This document shows, piece after piece, positions 53,268 to 61,634 of a stretch of DNA of 64,000 bases; within the stretch, counting starts at the first letter, position 1; each line of letters begins with the position of its first letter. Source of the stretch: CAZUAQ01 sp964618455 (lineage in GTDB: Bacteria; Planctomycetota; Phycisphaerae; UBA1845; PWPN01); NCBI GenBank assembly GCA_964618455.1, contig CAZUAQ010000012.1, forward strand, positions 62,001 to 126,000. The letters are read 5' to 3'. The notes under the pieces are model-generated. The model made no database searches. It was not told the origin of the DNA and saw only the letters and a program-made list of their open reading frames with translations. The position numbers were made by a program, and so were the translations under genes.

Positions 53268-53376
53268 TGTCGGCAATCACCTACTCTCGCCCAGTGGGAC
53301 TACCATCGGCCGTTCGGACTTCACTTCCGTGTTCGGAATGGGAACGGGTGTTTCCCCGAACGCATAGTCACCGACA
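53268..53376 (-). rRNA. rrf: 5S ribosomal RNA (orphan)
   Basis: On the minus strand the 109-nt sequence has the invariant blocks CCCATTCCGAACACGGAAGT and GCCGATGGTAGT, then GCGAGAGTAGGT. The terminal stem (TGTCGGT at 5' with GCCGACA at 3') closes it. It is alone, with no 16S, 23S or tRNA within at least 53 kb on the left and 10 kb on the right. A terminator follows directly, so it is a single-gene unit. Planctomycetes often have split rRNA operons. Confidence 0.95.
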
Positions 53377-53549
53377 GCCATAGTTTAGCCAACCCTCCGC
53401 CGGTGTCAACTCCTCTGAGGCCCCATCAAAGTGGAAAAATCGCAGAAATCGATACGATCATCCCGGTATCCCGGAGCCCCAGGGAACAAACACGACATCT
53501 CCTGACGAATAATTTACTGATGGCTTGCGAATCCTTATCCGACTACATA

Positions 53550-53569
53550 TTATTAATCGGTGTTAATAA
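53550..53569. promoter_or_regulatory. AT-rich inverted repeat upstream of MarR gene
   Basis: TTATTAA and TTAATAA form perfect 7-bp arms around TCGGTG in a locally AT-rich stretch. It is 144 bp upstream of the MarR-family start and could be its operator, or part of the promoter for the divergent 5S gene. Inferred. Confidence 0.4.
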
Positions 53570-53712
53570 AATCGGGCTGGTGGATTACAGGCCGCATAAG
53601 GCCCTGTCCCAGCGACTGATGGCGCGTCCGAGGTGAGCTCGGTATCGAATTGAGCGCCGATGTGCGAATCTACAGAGGGAACAGATCAGTTCCCGCCACG
53701 GCAGGTGACATG

Positions 53713-54186
53713 ATGCCCAGTCTGCGACAAGCACAGCAACTCAAGCAGTTCGTGGACGAGGTTTTTGAGGTTTCCAAGGATTTCTGGGCCGCGCAATCGG
53801 CTTCCCGCGATCGCGAAACGCATCTGGAAATCACGGAAACGGAGTTTCTGGCACTCGACACGCTCAAGCAGACAGAATCCCCCATGACCGTCGGCGAGAT
53901 TCAGCGGGCCATCGGCGTGCTCCCGGCGCAGATGTCGCGAATTGTCCGCTCCCTCGAGCAGAAGGGCGACGGCGCGCTCATCGAATGCACCATCAACGCT
54001 GAGGACAAACGCAAAATAGACGTCCAGATGACGAAAAAGGGCGTCGAGGCCCATGAGAATTATCGGACCATCAAGCTGGGTTCGATCGAGAAAATGCTGC
54101 TTGGACTCTCAGAGAAGGACCGCGAGGATTTCATGCGGATCCTCCGCCAGATCCAGACGAATATGCGTAAGGCCGTTGGAAAATAA
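53713..54186 (+). CDS. MarR-family transcriptional regulator
   Basis: 157 residues from ATG 53713, seven bases after AGGTGA; a TTG start 63 bp upstream is an alternative. A winged-helix domain is visible: PMTVGEIQRAIGVLPAQMSR (helix-turn-helix), IVRSLEQKGDGALIECTINA (wing) and DKRKIDVQMTKKGVEAHENY. Helices at both ends make the dimer. Controlled genes are unknown; its own promoter carries an inverted repeat (53550-53569). Cytoplasmic DNA-binding protein. Confidence 0.85.
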   Translation: MPSLRQAQQLKQFVDEVFEVSKDFWAAQSASRDRETHLEITETEFLALDTLKQTESPMTVGEIQRAIGVLPAQMSRIVRSLEQKGDGALIECTINAEDKRKIDVQMTKKGVEAHENYRTIKLGSIEKMLLGLSEKDREDFMRILRQIQTNMRKAVGK

Positions 54187-54373
54187 GGACTTACGCGATT
54201 TTCTCCTCCTGCCTTCGAAAAAAATAGTACACACCTGCTAACATTTCCAAATCCGGATTGTCTATCCTTCTGAACGATGGGCGGAAAGGTCCGCGGGACC
54301 TCGAGCCCAAGTAGGAATGGCGAAAGCCCCGCCCGGTTCGGGACCGGCGCGAAGGATTCAAGGAGAGCCAATC

Positions 54374-54688
54374 ATGAACGCGATCACTTCCAAATCGATG
54401 GTGCTGGGACTGTTGCTGGCCGGTGGTGTGATGCTGGTCGGCACGCGTGAGGCGAAGGCGCAGTGCTACAGCGGGGGATACGTGACCCACTATGCCCCCT
54501 CGTATGTTGTGACCCCGGCTCCGGTCGTGGTGACACACCGACCGGTCTACTACGCGGCGCCGACCTACTACGCGCCGGCTCACCGGGTGTATCACACGCG
54601 GCGCGTCGTCCACTACGGACATGGCCATCGTTATTACCATCGCGGCCATCGCAGCGGCTTCGGCTTCAGCTTCGGTTATCACCGCTGA
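54374..54688 (+). CDS. Small secreted His/Tyr-rich protein
   Basis: 104 residues with a signal peptide (to about residue 32, TREAKAQ). The mature part of about 70 residues is very rich in Tyr, His, Pro, Val and Arg (for example YVTHYAPSYVVTPAPVVVTH, YHTRRVVHYGHGHRYYHRG). The composition suggests an extracellular or wall matrix protein, possibly metal-binding through the histidines. A strong AAGGAG ribosome binding site and a strong terminator downstream (54749-54784) suggest high expression. Family unknown. Confidence 0.8.
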   Translation: MNAITSKSMVLGLLLAGGVMLVGTREAKAQCYSGGYVTHYAPSYVVTPAPVVVTHRPVYYAAPTYYAPAHRVYHTRRVVHYGHGHRYYHRGHRSGFGFSFGYHR

Positions 54689-54748
54689 TCTTCACTCGGA
54701 TCAGATTCTCAAGCAGGACATAACGTAGGCGGTGGAGTCTACGCGGCG

Positions 54749-54784
54749 CCAGGCCGGGTGCGGTGCCCGGCCTGGTTTATTTTT
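54749..54784 (+). terminator. Rho-independent terminator after the His/Tyr-rich gene
   Basis: A 10-bp stem CCAGGCCGGG/CCCGGCCTGG with a 7-base loop, followed by TTTATTTTT. Confidence 0.92.
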
Positions 54785-54894
54785 ACAACGAATCTCCTTG
54801 CGTTTTATTGCTCCACGCAGCGACATATCCGCGAGTGACGCTCACCCGCTGCAGCAGTTATGATGCCGACTCGGGTCAAAGATGGAGGCCGGGT

Positions 54895-55347
54895 ATGGCG
54901 GACAGGATGGTCGTGGGCGTGGCGGGAGTGTTGGAACGTGAGGGGCGGCTGCTCGTGATCCGCCGGTCGGCCCAGGTGGAAGCTCCGGGGGCGTGGTGCT
55001 TCCCCGGCGGCGCGGTCGAGGCAGGAGAGTCACTCGCCGAGGCCCTGGTCCGCGAGATCCGCGAAGAAGTGGGTCTGGAAGTGGAAGCGGTGGGCGAACT
55101 CGGCCGCTGGGAGCGTCCGGACGGCGAGTTACGGATCCATTGGTGGCGTGCTGCCCTCCGCGATCCCGAGGCCACGCCGACCCCTGATCCGCAGGAGGTG
55201 GCGGAGGCCTGCTGGATGGCCCCCAGCACGATTCTGGAGCTTCCAGGTCTTCTGGAGAGCAACCGCCGTTTTCTAAGGGACATTTCTTTTTCAAGTCCGA
55301 GCGAAAATCAAGCAGCGGAAATGCCGAAGCGTGAGAGAAATTCGTAG
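54895..55347 (+). CDS. Nudix hydrolase
   Basis: 150 residues. The Nudix box is intact: GGAVEAGESLAEAL then VREIREEVGLE (Gly-x5-Glu-x7-Arg-Glu-x2-Glu-Glu-x-Gly). An opening VVGVAGVLEREGRLLVIRRS and a WCFPGG strand precede it, as in MutT-like proteins. Hydrolyses a nucleoside diphosphate linked to some moiety; substrate unknown. ATG 54895 follows a GGAGG ribosome binding site. The terminator of the preceding gene lies 110 bp upstream, so it is a separate unit. Confidence 0.92.
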   Translation: MADRMVVGVAGVLEREGRLLVIRRSAQVEAPGAWCFPGGAVEAGESLAEALVREIREEVGLEVEAVGELGRWERPDGELRIHWWRAALRDPEATPTPDPQEVAEACWMAPSTILELPGLLESNRRFLRDISFSSPSENQAAEMPKRERNS

Positions 55348-55593
55348 AATCTTTATGCAATTGTGCGATAATAATACTTAGAGTCTTATGATCGTGAGCG
55401 TCCATGCTTCGATCGCAGCGTCCCTGAGTATGGCATAGCTCTGAAGCTGTTCCGCCAGGTCCTGTCAAGGATTCGCGTCACGTGACGTCGACGTTCTGGA
55501 CGCAGTTCATTTCGCGTAGCAGTCCGTCACATCGCGAATCAAGAACATGAGTTCTCCAACCCGGGGCAACCCGGACGGAGATGAGGTGCTGAC

Positions 55594-56694
55594 ATGTCCC
55601 GACATCGTAGTCCACACGGCTTTACGCTCATCGAGGTTCTGGTGGTCGTTGCGATCATCGCACTGCTGGTCGCCATCCTGCTGCCTTCGCTCAATCGTGC
55701 ACGTGAGGCGGCACGGACAACACTGTGCGGCGCCAATATCAAGGAAGCACTGAGCAGCACGCTGATTCACTACCACGAAACCGGTATGCGCCGAGAAACG
55801 TGGAACACGAACTTCGGATGGGCCACCTTCGCCACCAAGATCAATAAGGGGGAGACGAGCATCTTCACATGTCCCTCGGACAAGGATCCGCTGCCCGTCC
55901 CCGCCGTTTTCGACCGCGTGTTCAAGAACGACGGCAGCAACAATCCCGGGGCACTCGAGGGCACGACGGCCGGTGACGGCATCTACAACAGGATCAAACG
56001 TGACGGTGCCAACTGGACGCTGGACATTCAGGACCAGGTGGCGGGCAACGCCCTGGGTGGCGATGCGTACGATGACCCGGCCACCGATATCCAGCTTGAA
56101 TACACCGCCTCTTTCCCCCAGGAGCGGGCGGCCACCGAGGCGAATCCGGGCAATGCCGCCAACATTCATAACGTCTACTCGTACAACGGTGACAAGTACT
56201 GGACGGTCGGCGGCAATGGCACGAATCCCGGCAATGTGGAAAACACGAAACTCATGTGGATGAGCTACGGCGCCAACGCCGTCGCCGGCCTGGCCAATGT
56301 TCGAGGCAATCCGATTCTGGTGGCCGAAGCGCGAAAGTTCGGGCTCTTTCCGAGAGCGCTCGGGACGTACGAAGCGGATCACCTGCCCCGTGCCCTGCGG
56401 TTCCGTCACGGGTCGAAGACCGGACTGGAAGGACTGCAGGGAGCAGACTACGTCTACACGGGCTCGGGATGGGGTCCGCCGCCGAGCCCCTCGGTCCGCC
56501 TGTCACCCGACAAGATTGATCGAAATTACACCCCGCGCAACCGGTTGAACGCCGGCTTCTTCGATGGTCATGTGGAGAACATGACCTACCTGCAGATGTT
56601 CCCGAATTACGACGATATCCAATCCCAGAAGTCCCGCCCCGCCGTGCACAAGGGCGTGTGGATTGGCAACATTCGCGGGACCCCCACCTACTGA
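55594..56694 (+). CDS. Type IV prepilin-like protein (planctomycete H-X9-DG type)
   Basis: 366 residues. The methylation motif begins after a short leader (HGFTLIEVLVVVAIIALLVA), and the rest is a soluble beta-rich domain ending RLNAGFFDGHVENMTYLQMF, the His-x9-Asp-Gly-like C-terminal element. It is longer than the other prepilin-like protein at 49990-50814 and shares only the ends. Probably a major or minor pseudopilin of an export or surface system. A GAGATGAGGTG ribosome binding site is present, and a terminator (56718-56752) ends its own single-gene unit. Confidence 0.88.
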   Translation: MSRHRSPHGFTLIEVLVVVAIIALLVAILLPSLNRAREAARTTLCGANIKEALSSTLIHYHETGMRRETWNTNFGWATFATKINKGETSIFTCPSDKDPLPVPAVFDRVFKNDGSNNPGALEGTTAGDGIYNRIKRDGANWTLDIQDQVAGNALGGDAYDDPATDIQLEYTASFPQERAATEANPGNAANIHNVYSYNGDKYWTVGGNGTNPGNVENTKLMWMSYGANAVAGLANVRGNPILVAEARKFGLFPRALGTYEADHLPRALRFRHGSKTGLEGLQGADYVYTGSGWGPPPSPSVRLSPDKIDRNYTPRNRLNAGFFDGHVENMTYLQMFPNYDDIQSQKSRPAVHKGVWIGNIRGTPTY

Positions 56695-56717
56695 CGGGCA
56701 TTGAAACATGTTTCCCG

Positions 56718-56752
56718 CCCGGTCGCTTCCTCCCGTGGCGACCGGGTTTTCT
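56718..56752 (+). terminator. Rho-independent terminator of the prepilin-like gene
   Basis: A 9-bp stem CCCGGTCGC/GCGACCGGG with an 11-base loop and TTTTCT after it. Confidence 0.85.
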
Positions 56753-56867
56753 ATGCGCCTCATCGGGCTGGCATAAAAACGTCAGAATCGTAATAATGTG
56801 CTGGAACGAGATCCCGCGAAGAAGAGACTCGCGCGCCGAAGCCTGTTCACCCGAAGGAGTGCCCGGA

Positions 56868-57920
56868 ATGACACCACTCGCCATGCACATGGCAAACGAG
56901 TTGCTGAATCCGCCGATGGCGATCGCCCTGTCGATGGTCGCGGCCGGCTTTCTGATATTTGCCTCATGGCGGACAAACCGCGCCTTCGATCCCGCGCGTG
57001 TGCCGCTGATGGGTGTGATGGGCGCCTTTGTCTTCGCGGCCCAGATGATCAACTTTCCGATCCTTCCGGGCACAAGCGGGCATCTCGGCGGTGGAGTACT
57101 CCTGGCCGTTCTGCTTGGACCGCATGCCGCCACACTCGTCATGGCGTCAATCCTCATCATGCAATGCCTGGTCTTTCAGGATGGGGGAATCCTCGCGCTC
57201 GGCGCGAACATCATCAATCTCGGGATCATCCCGTGCTATCTCGGTTACACGATCTTTCGCCTGTTCGCCGGCACCCAGCCGGGTCCCGCGCGCTTGTACG
57301 TCTCCGTCTTCGCCGCCGCCCTGTTTGGAATGGTGGCCGGTGCCGCTTTCGTGCCGTTCCAGGTGGCGTGGAGTGATCGGCTCATCGTACCGCTCAGCGA
57401 GTTCCTCGTGGCCATGGTGGGGTTGCACCTGCTCGTCGGTCTCGGCGAAGCGATCATCACCTTCCTGGTGATCGGTTACCTGGGGACCGTTCGCCCGGAC
57501 ACGCTGGGCACCGGCGGCGAGCGTTTGCGCGCGGCTCATGGCGGCTTGACCCGTACGGCGGTCATCGCATCGCTTCTCGGGATTGCGCTTCTGCTGGGTG
57601 GGGTGGCGTCGTGGTATGCCAGCGGTGCCCCGGATGCGCTGGAGCAACTGGCCGGGGCCGACGAGGATGGAGGGGCCATCTACGTGCAACCGAACGACAG
57701 CCCGAGCATCGCCCGAGTGGATGCGCTTCAGGAGCGGACCGCCCCCGCCCCCGATTACCAGGTCCCCGGGCTTGGCGAGAAACTCGGTACGAGTGTCAGC
57801 GGTGTCGGCGGAGCGCTTGCCACGCTCGCGGTCGTCTGGCTGATCGGGGTGCTTCTGAAACGCCGCTCGAAAGGGGCGACTCAATCACCGAACGCTTCAT
57901 CCGGACAGACCGCGTCCTGA
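56868..57920 (+). CDS. cbiM: CbiM-type Ni/Co ECF transporter substrate subunit (CbiM-CbiN-like fusion)
   Basis: 350 residues. MHMANELLNPPMAIALSMVA matches the CbiM/NikM opening. INFPILPGTSGHLGGGVLLA has the conserved His of the metal site. After seven helices the C-terminus (VIASLLGIALLLGGVASWYA, SGAPDALEQLAG ... LATLAVVWLIGVLLKR) is a PDGLE/CbiN-like part with two helices. The ATG at 56868 has an ideal GAAGGAG site, eight bases away. In known structures the metal is held by the N-terminal amine and His 2 of an M-H start, which here is the internal ATG 56883, with no nearby ribosome binding site. Start therefore uncertain. The metal may be nickel or cobalt. Confidence 0.9.
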   Translation: MTPLAMHMANELLNPPMAIALSMVAAGFLIFASWRTNRAFDPARVPLMGVMGAFVFAAQMINFPILPGTSGHLGGGVLLAVLLGPHAATLVMASILIMQCLVFQDGGILALGANIINLGIIPCYLGYTIFRLFAGTQPGPARLYVSVFAAALFGMVAGAAFVPFQVAWSDRLIVPLSEFLVAMVGLHLLVGLGEAIITFLVIGYLGTVRPDTLGTGGERLRAAHGGLTRTAVIASLLGIALLLGGVASWYASGAPDALEQLAGADEDGGAIYVQPNDSPSIARVDALQERTAPAPDYQVPGLGEKLGTSVSGVGGALATLAVVWLIGVLLKRRSKGATQSPNASSGQTAS

Positions 57921-57932
57921 GATCGCTCGCCC

Positions 57933-58682
57933 ATGCACCACCACTACATCGATCGCTTCGCGTATCAGGACTCACCGATCCATCGTCTCGACCCGCGCGC
58001 CAAGATCCTGAGCGTCGTGGCGTTCAGCATCCTGTTGATCTCGTACAGCACCCACACCATCCCGCCGCTCTGGTATGCGGTCTTCCCCGCCATCCTGCTG
58101 CTGTGGGGGCAGATTCCGTTGGGCTTCGTGCTCAAGCACACCCTGCTTGTATCGCCGTTCATTCTCTGCCTGGTCGTGTTCGCCCCGATCTTCGACGCTC
58201 GCCCCGTGCCCATCGGCACGATCGAGATTCGCGCGGGATGGCTTTCCGCCGCGTCGATCCTGGTACGATTCGCGCTCGGCATGGCGGCGCTGATCGCCCT
58301 GGCAGGGACGACGCGTTTCCCGGAGTTGTTGAAGGGGCTCGAGAAGCTCGGCGTGCCGAAACTGCTGGTGACGCAGTTACGCTTCCTGTACCGCTACTTG
58401 TTCCTGCTGATCGACCAGGCGATGCACCTGCGGCAGGCGCGACGCGCGCGGGACGCCGGCCACGGGGGTGTGGCACACCGCTGGCAGGCATCGGTCGGTT
58501 TGCTCGGAGTGCTGTTCATCCGTACGCTCGACCAAGCGGAACGCACACACCTGGCGATGATCGCGCGCGGTTACGATGGGACCATCCGTCTGTTGCGCCC
58601 GCTGCACTGGAAGGCGATGGACACGGCGTTTGTGGCGGCGATCGGCGCGTATCTCGGGATCGTCCGCGGTTTCGCCATTTGA
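57933..58682 (+). CDS. cbiQ: CbiQ-type ECF transporter T component
   Basis: 249 residues with about five helices. The N-terminal MHHHYIDRFAYQDSPIHRLD is the usual opening of CbiQ, and the coupling helices carry QARRARD and MIARGYDG (the Ala-Arg-Gly motifs that contact the ATPase). It lies 12 bp after the cbiM gene and 65 bp before the ATPase gene. Works as the transmembrane coupling subunit in the CbiMQO nickel or cobalt importer. Confidence 0.95.
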   Translation: MHHHYIDRFAYQDSPIHRLDPRAKILSVVAFSILLISYSTHTIPPLWYAVFPAILLLWGQIPLGFVLKHTLLVSPFILCLVVFAPIFDARPVPIGTIEIRAGWLSAASILVRFALGMAALIALAGTTRFPELLKGLEKLGVPKLLVTQLRFLYRYLFLLIDQAMHLRQARRARDAGHGGVAHRWQASVGLLGVLFIRTLDQAERTHLAMIARGYDGTIRLLRPLHWKAMDTAFVAAIGAYLGIVRGFAI

Positions 58683-58747
58683 ATGCTCGACCCGCACAGC
58701 AGGCGTGGTGACGTGTGAGGACGGACAGGTGTGGACTGGAACTTGAG

Positions 58748-59485
58748 ATGGGTTCAGCTTTGCTCGACATCACGGACCTGTGTTACACCTACGCTGACGG
58801 TGTGCAGGCGCTGCGCGGGGTGGACCTGCAGGTTGAGCCCGGCCGCAAGGTCGGCCTGATCGGGCCCAACGGTTCGGGCAAGTCGACGCTGATGATGTGC
58901 GTCGGCGGGCTCTTCTTCGGCACGGGATCGATCCACATTCAGGGCGAGGCGTTGACCAAGAGCAACGCCAACCGCTTTCGCGCGCAGGTCGGACTCGTGT
59001 TCCAGAGCCCGGACGATCAGCTCTTCATGCCGACGCTCTTCGACGATCTTGCCTTCGGGCCGATCAATCTCGGGCTGGATGAAGAAACGGTCCACCAGCG
59101 CGTACACGCCTCGGCCGAGCGGATGGGGTTAACCGCGTTGCTGCACCGCGCGCCGCATCATCTGTCCATGGGGCAGAAACGGGCCGCCGCCATCGCATCC
59201 GTGATGACGATGCAGCCGCAACTGCTCCTGATGGACGAGCCCTCCAGCAATCTCGACCCGCGTTCCCGCAATCGGCTCATCGCGACGCTGGCGGCTCTCG
59301 ACGATACGCTGCTGATCGCTTCACACGACCTCGCGCTGATCGGCGGGCTCTGCGATGAGGTCGCGCTGATCGATGATGGGCGGATCGTGAAGACGGGCGA
59401 GCCCCAGGCGCTCATGGCGGACGCAGCGCTGATGCACCGGCACGGGCTCGAGGTTTGGCAGAAGCCGGAGTCGCAAGTAGAGTGA
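58748..59485 (+). CDS. cbiO: CbiO-type ECF transporter ATPase
   Basis: 245 residues. Walker A GPNGSGKST, Q-loop FQSPDDQLF, signature LSMGQKRAAAIA, Walker B LLLMDEPSS and switch ASHD are all present and in order. The signature carries Met for the usual second residue (LSGGQ), within the variation seen in CbiO. The ATG 58748 is preferred to an in-frame ATG 33 bp upstream because the coding pattern of the family begins near ALLDITDLCYTYADG. Couples ATP hydrolysis to metal uptake with CbiM and CbiQ. Confidence 0.94.
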   Translation: MGSALLDITDLCYTYADGVQALRGVDLQVEPGRKVGLIGPNGSGKSTLMMCVGGLFFGTGSIHIQGEALTKSNANRFRAQVGLVFQSPDDQLFMPTLFDDLAFGPINLGLDEETVHQRVHASAERMGLTALLHRAPHHLSMGQKRAAAIASVMTMQPQLLLMDEPSSNLDPRSRNRLIATLAALDDTLLIASHDLALIGGLCDEVALIDDGRIVKTGEPQALMADAALMHRHGLEVWQKPESQVE

Positions 59486-59606
59486 TGGGCGTCGTATTCC
59501 TTGATGAGCGGATGGGGTTTCAAGCCGACGCGGTGATGACCTGCTTCGGGAGGCACGCGTCGACTCACGGTCGGGATTGAGTCCCACCTTTCGTGGAAAC
59601 CGATGC

Positions 59607-60200
59607 ATGGAAATTCAACAACGCATTCGAGACATCATGAACGCCGAGGCCGAAGCCATTCGTGCCGTAAAGGTAACGCCCGCGTTCGAGCAGGCGGTTC
59701 GCGCTCTGGCGGACTGCCAGGGCAAAGTGCTCACCACCGGCATGGGCAAGGCGGGGCTGATCGCCCGGAAGCTCGCCACGACACTCTGCTCGACGGGAAC
59801 CCCCGCCGCCTACATCCACCCCGGCGAAGCCGCCCACGGCGACCTGGGACTCATCGGCCCGAGTGATGCCATCGTCGCCTTTTCCACCAGCGGCAAGACC
59901 AAGGAAGTCCTCGAGATGCTGGAACTCGGTCGGCATCTCGGCCTGCACACGATCATCGGCATCACCTCCCATCCGGACTCGTCCCTGCGCGAATTGAGCG
60001 ACATCCTGATCGACATGGGTATCGTCAACGAGCCGTGCTGTCTCGGCCTGACGCCCTCGGCCACCACCGCCGTCATGCACGCCATCGGCGACGGGCTGGC
60101 GCTGACGCTCATGGAGTTGAAACAGATCACCACGCACGACTACGGCCTTCGCCACCACGGCGGCTACCTCGGCCGCAAAGCGAGGACGGATAATGTGTGA
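59607..60200 (+). CDS. SIS-domain sugar-phosphate isomerase (KpsF/GutQ-like, without CBS domains)
   Basis: 197 residues, a single SIS domain: VLTTGMGKAGLIARKLATTL, IHPGEAAHGDLGLIG, AIVAFSTSGKTKEVLEMLEL and LTPSATTAVMHAIGDGLA, which are KpsF/KdsD-like. Classical KdsD enzymes are about 325 residues with two CBS domains; here the protein ends just after the SIS domain (GGYLGRKART), as in short variants. Probably converts ribulose-5-phosphate to arabinose-5-phosphate for Kdo, unless another phosphosugar is its substrate. Start ATG 59607 has a moderate GTGGAAA site. Confidence 0.88.
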   Translation: MEIQQRIRDIMNAEAEAIRAVKVTPAFEQAVRALADCQGKVLTTGMGKAGLIARKLATTLCSTGTPAAYIHPGEAAHGDLGLIGPSDAIVAFSTSGKTKEVLEMLELGRHLGLHTIIGITSHPDSSLRELSDILIDMGIVNEPCCLGLTPSATTAVMHAIGDGLALTLMELKQITTHDYGLRHHGGYLGRKARTDNV

Positions 60201-60220
60201 AGCAAGCATGATCGGGGGAC

Positions 60221-60982
60221 ATGTCAATGAGCAAGCAACGAGAACGTATTCTGATCACCGTTCGAACCTATCCGACCCCCAGTGCGAGTCACATTGAAAC
60301 CGTCTGCACAGGTGGGATCAACGATAATGGTGAATGGCGGCGGCTTTATCCACTCCCCCTTCGGTATTTGGAAGAAAGCCGGCAGTTTCGAACCTACGAT
60401 ATAATTGAGATCGATCTCACTGCGGGGAAAGATAAACGCCCCGAAACGCGACGGCCCGACAGCCGATCTTTGAAGATCATCGGAGCTTGCACCACGTGGT
60501 CATCGCGACACCAATGGGTGGGGCCGACCATCGCGCCTTCGCTTCGATTGCTGAAGGAATCAGGGCGTTCCTTGGCGCCGGTTAAGGTGAATCGAATACT
60601 CGATATGAACATCAAGGCAGGAAAGAAGGAATGGTCATCGGAGCAGCTTCGCAAACTGGAGCAGGCTATGCTCTTTGAATCGAATAAACCACTTGAGAAA
60701 ATCCCCTACGAATTCCGATTCACTTGGCAGGATGATGAGGAGGATACTCACGATTCGATTATCATCGATTGGGAAATCTGCCAGACATGGCGGAAATGGC
60801 GTCACCTGTATCCCGATGACGTGCTGGAACGAATACGGGATCAGTGGTTGAATCATGTCTGTGACGGGGAGAATGAGATCGCATTTTTCATGGGCAATCA
60901 GCGAAGATTTCAGGATACATTTATGATCTGTGGTATTTACCATCCACCCAAGAAGGAAATTGAAAATGGGACTCTCTGGTGA
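60221..60982 (+). CDS. Putative dual-OB-type domain protein paired with DUF488
   Basis: 253 residues. The opening (ILITVRTYPTPSASHIETVC then TGGINDNGEWRRLYPLPLRY) is one I recall from a family of small two-OB-fold proteins found next to DUF488 genes. It has no catalytic motif and no leader, so it is probably cytoplasmic and may bind nucleic acid or nucleotide. An ATG six bases further in (60227) is possible; GGGGGAC precedes the first one. It overlaps the DUF488 gene by 17 bp. Base composition is visibly lower in GC than in the neighbours, which suggests recent transfer. Family name needs an HMM check. Confidence 0.65.
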   Translation: MSMSKQRERILITVRTYPTPSASHIETVCTGGINDNGEWRRLYPLPLRYLEESRQFRTYDIIEIDLTAGKDKRPETRRPDSRSLKIIGACTTWSSRHQWVGPTIAPSLRLLKESGRSLAPVKVNRILDMNIKAGKKEWSSEQLRKLEQAMLFESNKPLEKIPYEFRFTWQDDEEDTHDSIIIDWEICQTWRKWRHLYPDDVLERIRDQWLNHVCDGENEIAFFMGNQRRFQDTFMICGIYHPPKKEIENGTLW

Positions 60983-61511
60983 ACTGGCCGAAAAGAAGCG
61001 AGAAGTGAATCGCCGCTCACTCTCTGCCTTTCAAGCCGAAGGGGCGAAGCATCGGGTCGTCCGTGAGGGCTCCTCGTCAATCGTGTACACCATCGGCTAT
61101 GAGAAACGGAGCGGTGATGAGCTTCTCTCCGTTCTCAGCGAGTATGATATCGAGGTGCTTGTTGATATTCGTCAAAGGGCTTTTTCACGGAAGCCCGACT
61201 TTCGCAAACGGAAGCTTCAGACCGATTGTGAGAGCGCGGGATTGGAGTACCGCTGCTTTCCCACTTTGGGGTCCACCGATGAGCTCCGAGATCGACTTCG
61301 TGAGACGGGGAATATCGAGGAGTTTCACAAGGCGTTCGGAGAATTGGCACGACGAACAATGCAGCAGCCCATCGATGATCTTGGAATTCTGGCACGATCC
61401 AAGCGGATCGCATTGCTGTGCTATGAACGTGATCACGAAGCCTGCCATCGGCAGGAGATCGCCGAGATGCTTGCGGACGTGACGGGTTCCACGATTATCG
61501 CCCTCAATTGA
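60966..61511 (+). CDS. DUF488 family protein
   Basis: 181 residues from ATG 60966 with an AAGGAAA site. YTIGYEKRSGDELLSVLSEY, VLVDIRQRAFSRKPDFRKRK and IALLCYERDHEACHRQEIAE are the three typical blocks of DUF488. The function of this family is unknown. It overlaps the upstream partner by 17 bp, hence translationally coupled, and shares its lower GC content. The N-terminal 45 residues are a charged extension with GLSGELAEKKREVNRRSLSA. Confidence 0.85.
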   Translation: MGLSGELAEKKREVNRRSLSAFQAEGAKHRVVREGSSSIVYTIGYEKRSGDELLSVLSEYDIEVLVDIRQRAFSRKPDFRKRKLQTDCESAGLEYRCFPTLGSTDELRDRLRETGNIEEFHKAFGELARRTMQQPIDDLGILARSKRIALLCYERDHEACHRQEIAEMLADVTGSTIIALN

Positions 61512-61634
61512 GACAGAATTTCAGCCTACGGCTGTTTTCCGAATCCTCCTGATTTCGAGTCGCCGCTCGACCGATGTACGGTTATGTCCGTGGCCGGACG
61601 GTCGATTCGCCGCATCAACCGGGAGGAATCTCTC

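Noticed and set aside
52890..53636. Rightward open frame of 248 codons through the 5S rRNA
   Set aside because: It crosses an rRNA gene and its terminator on the other strand and lacks any protein-like pattern.
56755..56867. Possible cobalamin or NiCo riboswitch before cbiM
   Set aside because: I looked for a B12 box (GCCACTG-like) or a four-way junction and found neither in the 110-bp leader.
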